From the NCBI RefSeq assembly GCF_004151235.1, contig NZ_JUIV01000009.1:1-64000 (forward strand): a stretch of 64,000 bases of DNA, written 5' to 3'. The translations under genes and the position numbers were made by a program. Positions 59,999-64,000 of this stretch are shown here, piece by piece. Within the stretch, counting starts at the first letter, position 1; each line of letters begins with the position of its first letter. A model generated the notes under the pieces. That model was not told where the DNA came from, searched no databases, and saw nothing but the letters and a program-made list of their open reading frames with translations. The stretch comes from Flavobacterium anhuiense. GTDB lineage: Bacteria; Bacteroidota; Bacteroidia; Flavobacteriales; Flavobacteriaceae.

Positions 59999-61192
59999 TT
60001 ACAATACCACCAAAGGAGAAATTATACCAAGCATAATTCTTCCGCTTGTGGTATTCGATTGTCCCAAATCTGCTTTAGCATAATCACTATAATTGTAGAA
60101 TCGCTGCACATATGTGGCAAAAAACTTTAAATTGAAGTTTTTTATTGGGTAAAATTCAACAGTCGGAATAATACCATAGGCAGTACGGATTCGGTTCGAG
60201 CTTACAGCAGGATCAGGAATATCTTTCCATGAAGCTTTACTTGTCATTCCGATAATCGTAAGTTTCCATTGTTCATTCAGAGAATAAACAGTTCTAAGCC
60301 AGTGTTCTACATAATATACATTTTCTGCAGCATGATCTAAAACCGTATCTGGAATAATATTACTAACAACTCCTGTTCGATCTAAATCTTCGCTGCTCCA
60401 TTTGAAATCATATTGAAAAAGCCATTTTTTGCTTCGAAATTGATTTCCTAATGCTGTATAATACATATTTACCGGTCGTCCATTTTTTGTAGCTTCCTGA
60501 AAAATGCTGAAACTATAAATGGTTTTAAATTTTCCGTCTAAAAAACTTCCGTTCCAGTTTCCAACATAAGCTGCAGGAAATTTGGCTTCTTCTACATCGG
60601 GAACATTTTGATATAATTCAGAAAAAGTTTTCGTCCTTGAATTTAAAATTTGTCCCGAAAAAACATGATTGGCATTTAGTTTCCAGTTTACCTGAACTCC
60701 CGTTAAGAAGTTATCCGAATTATCCACAATATCATTATATTGATAAATATCAATCGGATTCATATCAAACTCATAACCGCCCCAGTTTGCTGTCATTTTA
60801 CCAATTGCAATGCTGGTTCTTTCAGATATTTTATAACCGATAAAAGCCAAATCTGTAGAACTGCTGATGTTATCGGTAGACTGCGGTTCAGTTTCTTTAG
60901 TATATCGGTCTCGAAACCTAAAAAAAACTTTATCCTTATACACTTTTCCTTTTACTTCCAGCCTAAATTGGTTTACTTCAAATTTACTGCCAGTGTAATT
61001 TCCGTCATCAAAATAGGTGTTAAAACCCACTTGAGTATTGAAAATCAAATCGACATTATTTAGCAAATCAACTTTGGTTGCTTTTATTAAAGGAGTTTTA
61101 TGATTTAGGATCGTATCAGTCTGTTTTTCCTGCTGTGCATACGCACCTGCCGAGAGAAAAACGCTCAAAATTATAAAAGTTAAGGCACGCAT
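59999..61192 (-). CDS. Outer-membrane porin (OprP/OprO-like)
   Basis: 397 residues with a signal peptide (to about 19, AYAQ) and a beta-barrel pattern of alternating strands (QVGFNTYFDDGNYTGSKFEVNQFRLEVKG, VFFRFRDRYTK, SIAIGKMTANWGGYEFD). It resembles phosphate-selective porin O/P family proteins, but specificity cannot be assigned. It follows the asparaginase gene after 19 bases and shares its transcript, so it may admit asparagine or aspartate. Confidence 0.82.
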   Translation of the reverse strand: MRALTFIILSVFLSAGAYAQQEKQTDTILNHKTPLIKATKVDLLNNVDLIFNTQVGFNTYFDDGNYTGSKFEVNQFRLEVKGKVYKDKVFFRFRDRYTKETEPQSTDNISSSTDLAFIGYKISERTSIAIGKMTANWGGYEFDMNPIDIYQYNDIVDNSDNFLTGVQVNWKLNANHVFSGQILNSRTKTFSELYQNVPDVEEAKFPAAYVGNWNGSFLDGKFKTIYSFSIFQEATKNGRPVNMYYTALGNQFRSKKWLFQYDFKWSSEDLDRTGVVSNIIPDTVLDHAAENVYYVEHWLRTVYSLNEQWKLTIIGMTSKASWKDIPDPAVSSNRIRTAYGIIPTVEFYPIKNFNLKFFATYVQRFYNYSDYAKADLGQSNTTSGRIMLGIISPLVVL

Positions 61193-61211
61193 AATTTACA
61201 ATTTCAATGGT

Positions 61212-62261
61212 TTAATACTCAAAGAAATACTCCTGCAGTTTTTTGCTGTCAGTAGTTTGGGTAAGGCCAAGCATTAATAAAATTCTCGCTTTTTGCGGAA
61301 TTAAATCATCTGCGACAATGGTTCCAAGTTTTTGATCATCGGTTTCGTCAAATAAAGTGACCCTTCCAGACGGTACTCTTGAAGCTCTAGCAACAGCAAT
61401 TCCTTTTTTAACAGCGCTTGCCGCAGCATCTGAATTTACTTTATTTAGATTTCCGTTTCCTAAACCTCCCGTTACAATTCCTTTTACTCCAGAAGCTACG
61501 TACGCATTTATTGCAGTTGCTGGTGCATCGGCATATAATTCGACAACTGCCACTTCAGGTAATGTGGTTAAACCTGTAATATCAAACGGAGTGCTTTTAT
61601 TGGCTTTTCTTACAGGAGTTTCATAAAGAGAAACTTTTCCGTCATAAACCTGTCCAATTGGACCGTTGTTTGGTGCTGTAAAGGCATTTAAGTGCGTTGT
61701 ACTGGTTTTTACGGCGCTTCTTCCTGTAAAAATGTATTCGTTAAATACCAATAAAACACCACTGTGCGCCGCTTGTTTAGACGCTGCTAGAGTTACCGCA
61801 TCGTACAAATTCTTTGGTCCATCTGCGCTTATCGCTGTTGCAGGACGCATAGAACCTGTAATGATTACGGGTTTATCATATCTTACTGTTAATGATAAGA
61901 AATAAGCCGTTTCTTCTTGCGTATCGGTTCCGTGAGTGATTACAATACCATCAGCTTCATTATTTTTATAAATTTCGTTGATTCTTTTATTCAGCTTAAT
62001 CCAAATGTCTACCGTCATATCCTGACTTCCTACATTTGAAATCTGTTCTCCCGAAATTTCTGCAACTTTGTCTATTCCTGGAACCGCCGCGATTAAATCT
62101 TTTATTGGCAATTGTCCCGCAGTATAAGCAGAACGATCTGCCGATGCGCCTTGTCCAGCAATTGTACCTCCAGTTGCAAGTATTTTGATTCTAGGTAGTT
62201 TCTGAGCGTAAATACCTGTTACTAATAAGACCGATAATAATAAAGTAAATAGATTTTTCAT
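61212..62261 (-). CDS. ansB: Type II (secreted) L-asparaginase
   Basis: 349 residues with a signal peptide (to about 20, YAQK). Catalytic motifs: ATGGTIAG with Thr33, and IVITHGTDTQEET with the second Thr and Asp. SMRPATAISADGPKNLYDAV also matches. It hydrolyses asparagine to aspartate and ammonia in the periplasm. Lies 29 bases after the aspartate decarboxylase gene and 19 bases before the porin gene. The symbol follows E. coli; glutaminase side activity is likely. Confidence 0.92.
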   Translation of the reverse strand: MKNLFTLLLSVLLVTGIYAQKLPRIKILATGGTIAGQGASADRSAYTAGQLPIKDLIAAVPGIDKVAEISGEQISNVGSQDMTVDIWIKLNKRINEIYKNNEADGIVITHGTDTQEETAYFLSLTVRYDKPVIITGSMRPATAISADGPKNLYDAVTLAASKQAAHSGVLLVFNEYIFTGRSAVKTSTTHLNAFTAPNNGPIGQVYDGKVSLYETPVRKANKSTPFDITGLTTLPEVAVVELYADAPATAINAYVASGVKGIVTGGLGNGNLNKVNSDAAASAVKKGIAVARASRVPSGRVTLFDETDDQKLGTIVADDLIPQKARILLMLGLTQTTDSKKLQEYFFEY

Positions 62262-62290
62262 AGATCAAATGTTTATATTTTACAATTCTA

Positions 62291-63937
62291 TTATTTTTTT
62301 GAATTTTCCCAGCTGGTTACATATTCCATTAAAATTTTACGGATATTTTTCCCTAATATTAGATAGCTATCAGTTGGAAGATTGGCAAGAGAAACCCTGA
62401 TACTCCATTCTGGGCCGGCAAAACCGCCTCCATTTAAAAGTACGATTGCTGTTTTTTCTGCCAAACGGAACAATACATCAACGGGCTCAAAATTTGTTTT
62501 TAGCCAATTGGCAAAATCTTCACCATAAAAGTGTTTTGCTGCAACCATAACATCAATTTCAGAGTAATATCCTGCTCGCATCGGGTCTTCTAGAATTGGA
62601 ACTTCTAGTCCTTCCCATAATAAATTAAGACGTTTATGAATGATTGATTGTGTAAGGGTTTTATAAACATCTTGAGTATCTAATAAACAAAATGCAGAGA
62701 AAAGCATCATCTGAAATTGTTGAGGTAATGATAATCCTGCCGTGTGGTTTAAAGCCACTTGTCGGCTGTCGGCAACCAGTCGATCAATAAACTTGATTTT
62801 TTCCGGTTCTAATGTTAAGCTGGAATAGCGGTCATGCAATTCTTTTTTGAGGGCAGGACTTAAATTGGCAATTTTTTTGTCGAATATATTGTCCTCATGA
62901 ATGGCTATGGTTCCAAGTCTCCAGCCTGTACAGCCAAAATACTTAGAGAATGAATATACTGTAATGGTATTTTGCGGAATAATGGCCATTAAGGATCTAA
63001 AATTATTGACGAATGTTCCATAAACGTCATCAGTAATAATCATTAATTCTGGGTTATGATTTTTTACAATATCAGCAATGTAATTTAGAGTTTCGTTGCT
63101 CATTGCAGAAGACGGCGGATTGCTCGGATTTACTACAAAAGCCACTTTGACTGCTGGATCTTTCAATTTGTCCAATTCAGAATTTGGATATTGCCAAGTG
63201 TGGAAACCATTTTCGCCAGTTCCGCTTGCTTCTACGTAAACGACATCAAATTTGTATCGATCTAATTCTGGAATTTCGATATAAGGCGTGAAAGTAGGAG
63301 TAAGGAGTGCTATTTTATCACCGCGTTCAGTAAGGTGGTTTTGCATAAACGAATCAAAAATATAGCACATTGCCGCAGTTCCTCCTTCAACAGCAAAAAT
63401 ATCGTACTTGCCTTTATCGTTTCCTACACCGCACATTTCCTGCACCAAATAGTCGTGAACTATAATTTCTATCTGACTTAACATACGATCAGGGACTGGA
63501 TAGTTAAATCCGATTACGGCTTCTATCCATTCGCGAATCCATGCATCACCATCAAAATCATGTTTATCAACACCATATTGGTATGTTTTTTCTAAAAGCG
63601 AAGCTCCAGGCGCATCTTTATGTTTTGCTAAAAATGCTTCAAAACGTGAAGCCACTCCGCTTTTGTTTTGTACAATTCCTGCCAGAATGCCTTGTTCTTC
63701 CATAACATTACGGCACTCTTCTAATGCAAATTGTCCGAAAAGGAAAAAAGCTTCTCTAGGAACAGTAGCAATCCAGTTTGGGTTTCCTCTTCCAGCGTTT
63801 AGGGTTATCGCTGTAGATTTAAGCGCGCTTTCTTCTGCCAGATGAATTAATTCATTTTTAATTTCAAACGGACTTAAAGTTTGAAGTGTTTTCTCGACCT
63901 CTCGAGATGTCTTTATTTTTGAAATATCAATTGCCAT
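62291..63937 (-). CDS. aspD: Bifunctional aspartate aminotransferase / aspartate 4-decarboxylase
   Basis: 548-residue fold-type-I PLP enzyme. PLP Lys332 lies in YSFSKYFGCTGWRLG. NPSNPPSSAMSN and IITDDVYGTFVNNF carry cofactor-binding residues and SIRVSLANLPTD the substrate-binding Arg. The length and the N-terminal helical extension (VEKTLQTLSPFEIKNELIHL) match AspD, which converts aspartate to alanine and CO2, not ordinary aminotransferases of about 400 aa. Together with the asparaginase it suggests asparagine to aspartate to alanine. An aspartate-alanine antiporter often neighbours aspD but any such gene would be beyond the window. Confidence 0.92.
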   Translation of the reverse strand: MAIDISKIKTSREVEKTLQTLSPFEIKNELIHLAEESALKSTAITLNAGRGNPNWIATVPREAFFLFGQFALEECRNVMEEQGILAGIVQNKSGVASRFEAFLAKHKDAPGASLLEKTYQYGVDKHDFDGDAWIREWIEAVIGFNYPVPDRMLSQIEIIVHDYLVQEMCGVGNDKGKYDIFAVEGGTAAMCYIFDSFMQNHLTERGDKIALLTPTFTPYIEIPELDRYKFDVVYVEASGTGENGFHTWQYPNSELDKLKDPAVKVAFVVNPSNPPSSAMSNETLNYIADIVKNHNPELMIITDDVYGTFVNNFRSLMAIIPQNTITVYSFSKYFGCTGWRLGTIAIHEDNIFDKKIANLSPALKKELHDRYSSLTLEPEKIKFIDRLVADSRQVALNHTAGLSLPQQFQMMLFSAFCLLDTQDVYKTLTQSIIHKRLNLLWEGLEVPILEDPMRAGYYSEIDVMVAAKHFYGEDFANWLKTNFEPVDVLFRLAEKTAIVLLNGGGFAGPEWSIRVSLANLPTDSYLILGKNIRKILMEYVTSWENSKK

Positions 63938-64000
63938 GATTTAAATTGTTTTAGAGATTATATAAAATTTGATTAACTCATGATTAAAATGATGACGACG

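Overview
The window is AT-rich chromosomal DNA from a Bacteroidota bacterium, most likely a Flavobacterium (inference). The signs are SusC/SusD and TonB receptors, many lipoproteins with short lipoboxes, LytS/LytTR two-component pairs, promoters of the Bacteroidota form TTG-N19-TAnnTTTG, and intergenic palindromic repeats of the kind found in that genus. I see no rRNA, tRNA, CRISPR array, phage or transposase.

Layout. 1-2000: a repeat, then a LytS/LytTR pair. 2000-6750: a possible tiny lipoprotein, DoxX, and an operon (YceI, tautomerase, SDR, NTF2-like, nitronate monooxygenase) downstream of a Crp/Fnr regulator. 6960-9460: universal stress protein and a stand-alone FabH. 9500-17600: a second LytS/LytTR pair and a tripartite RND efflux pump. 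17800-26700: a minus-strand run of redox/electrophile-stress genes (ring-cleaving dioxygenase, cupin, MhqD-like esterase, GNAT, DUF1275, Dps, DoxX, amidohydrolase, YcaC-like hydrolase, alpha/beta hydrolase). 27100-33000: a putative copper locus (small Cys protein, YtkA/FixH-like lipoprotein, TonB receptor with a CxxxM motif, MbnP, MbnH-like diheme protein). 33100-38500: small proteins, a zinc-ribbon/FAD monooxygenase fusion, an isochorismatase-like hydrolase and secreted proteins of unknown role. 38600-43700: a SusC/SusD pair behind a long leader that encodes a tiny Cys-Cys peptide and can form alternative hairpins. 43800-53600: DUF4440, AraC regulator, three alpha/beta hydrolases, a second isochorismatase-like hydrolase, and a divergent TPR histidine kinase and NtrC-type regulator. 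53750-59700: a UPF0173 hydrolase and a TolC-HlyD-ABC2-ABC2 export operon without an ATPase gene. 60000-63940: porin, secreted asparaginase and aspartate aminotransferase/4-decarboxylase.

Most interesting signals. (1) Three promoters (YceI operon, ring-cleaving dioxygenase, alpha/beta hydrolase at 25877) each carry a 5-4-5 palindrome exactly 23 bp upstream of the -7 element. This suggests class-II activation by a Crp/Fnr-type protein, and one such regulator is encoded next to the first site. (2) The SusC/D leader looks like a cysteine-sensing attenuator or uORF. (3) The copper locus combines an OprC/NosA-like receptor motif with an MbnP/MbnH pair. (4) Several intergenic gaps are concentric palindromes built from a small set of shared modules. 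(5) A second motif, around CGATATATCG or TAGCGATATAT, recurs upstream of hydrolase genes.
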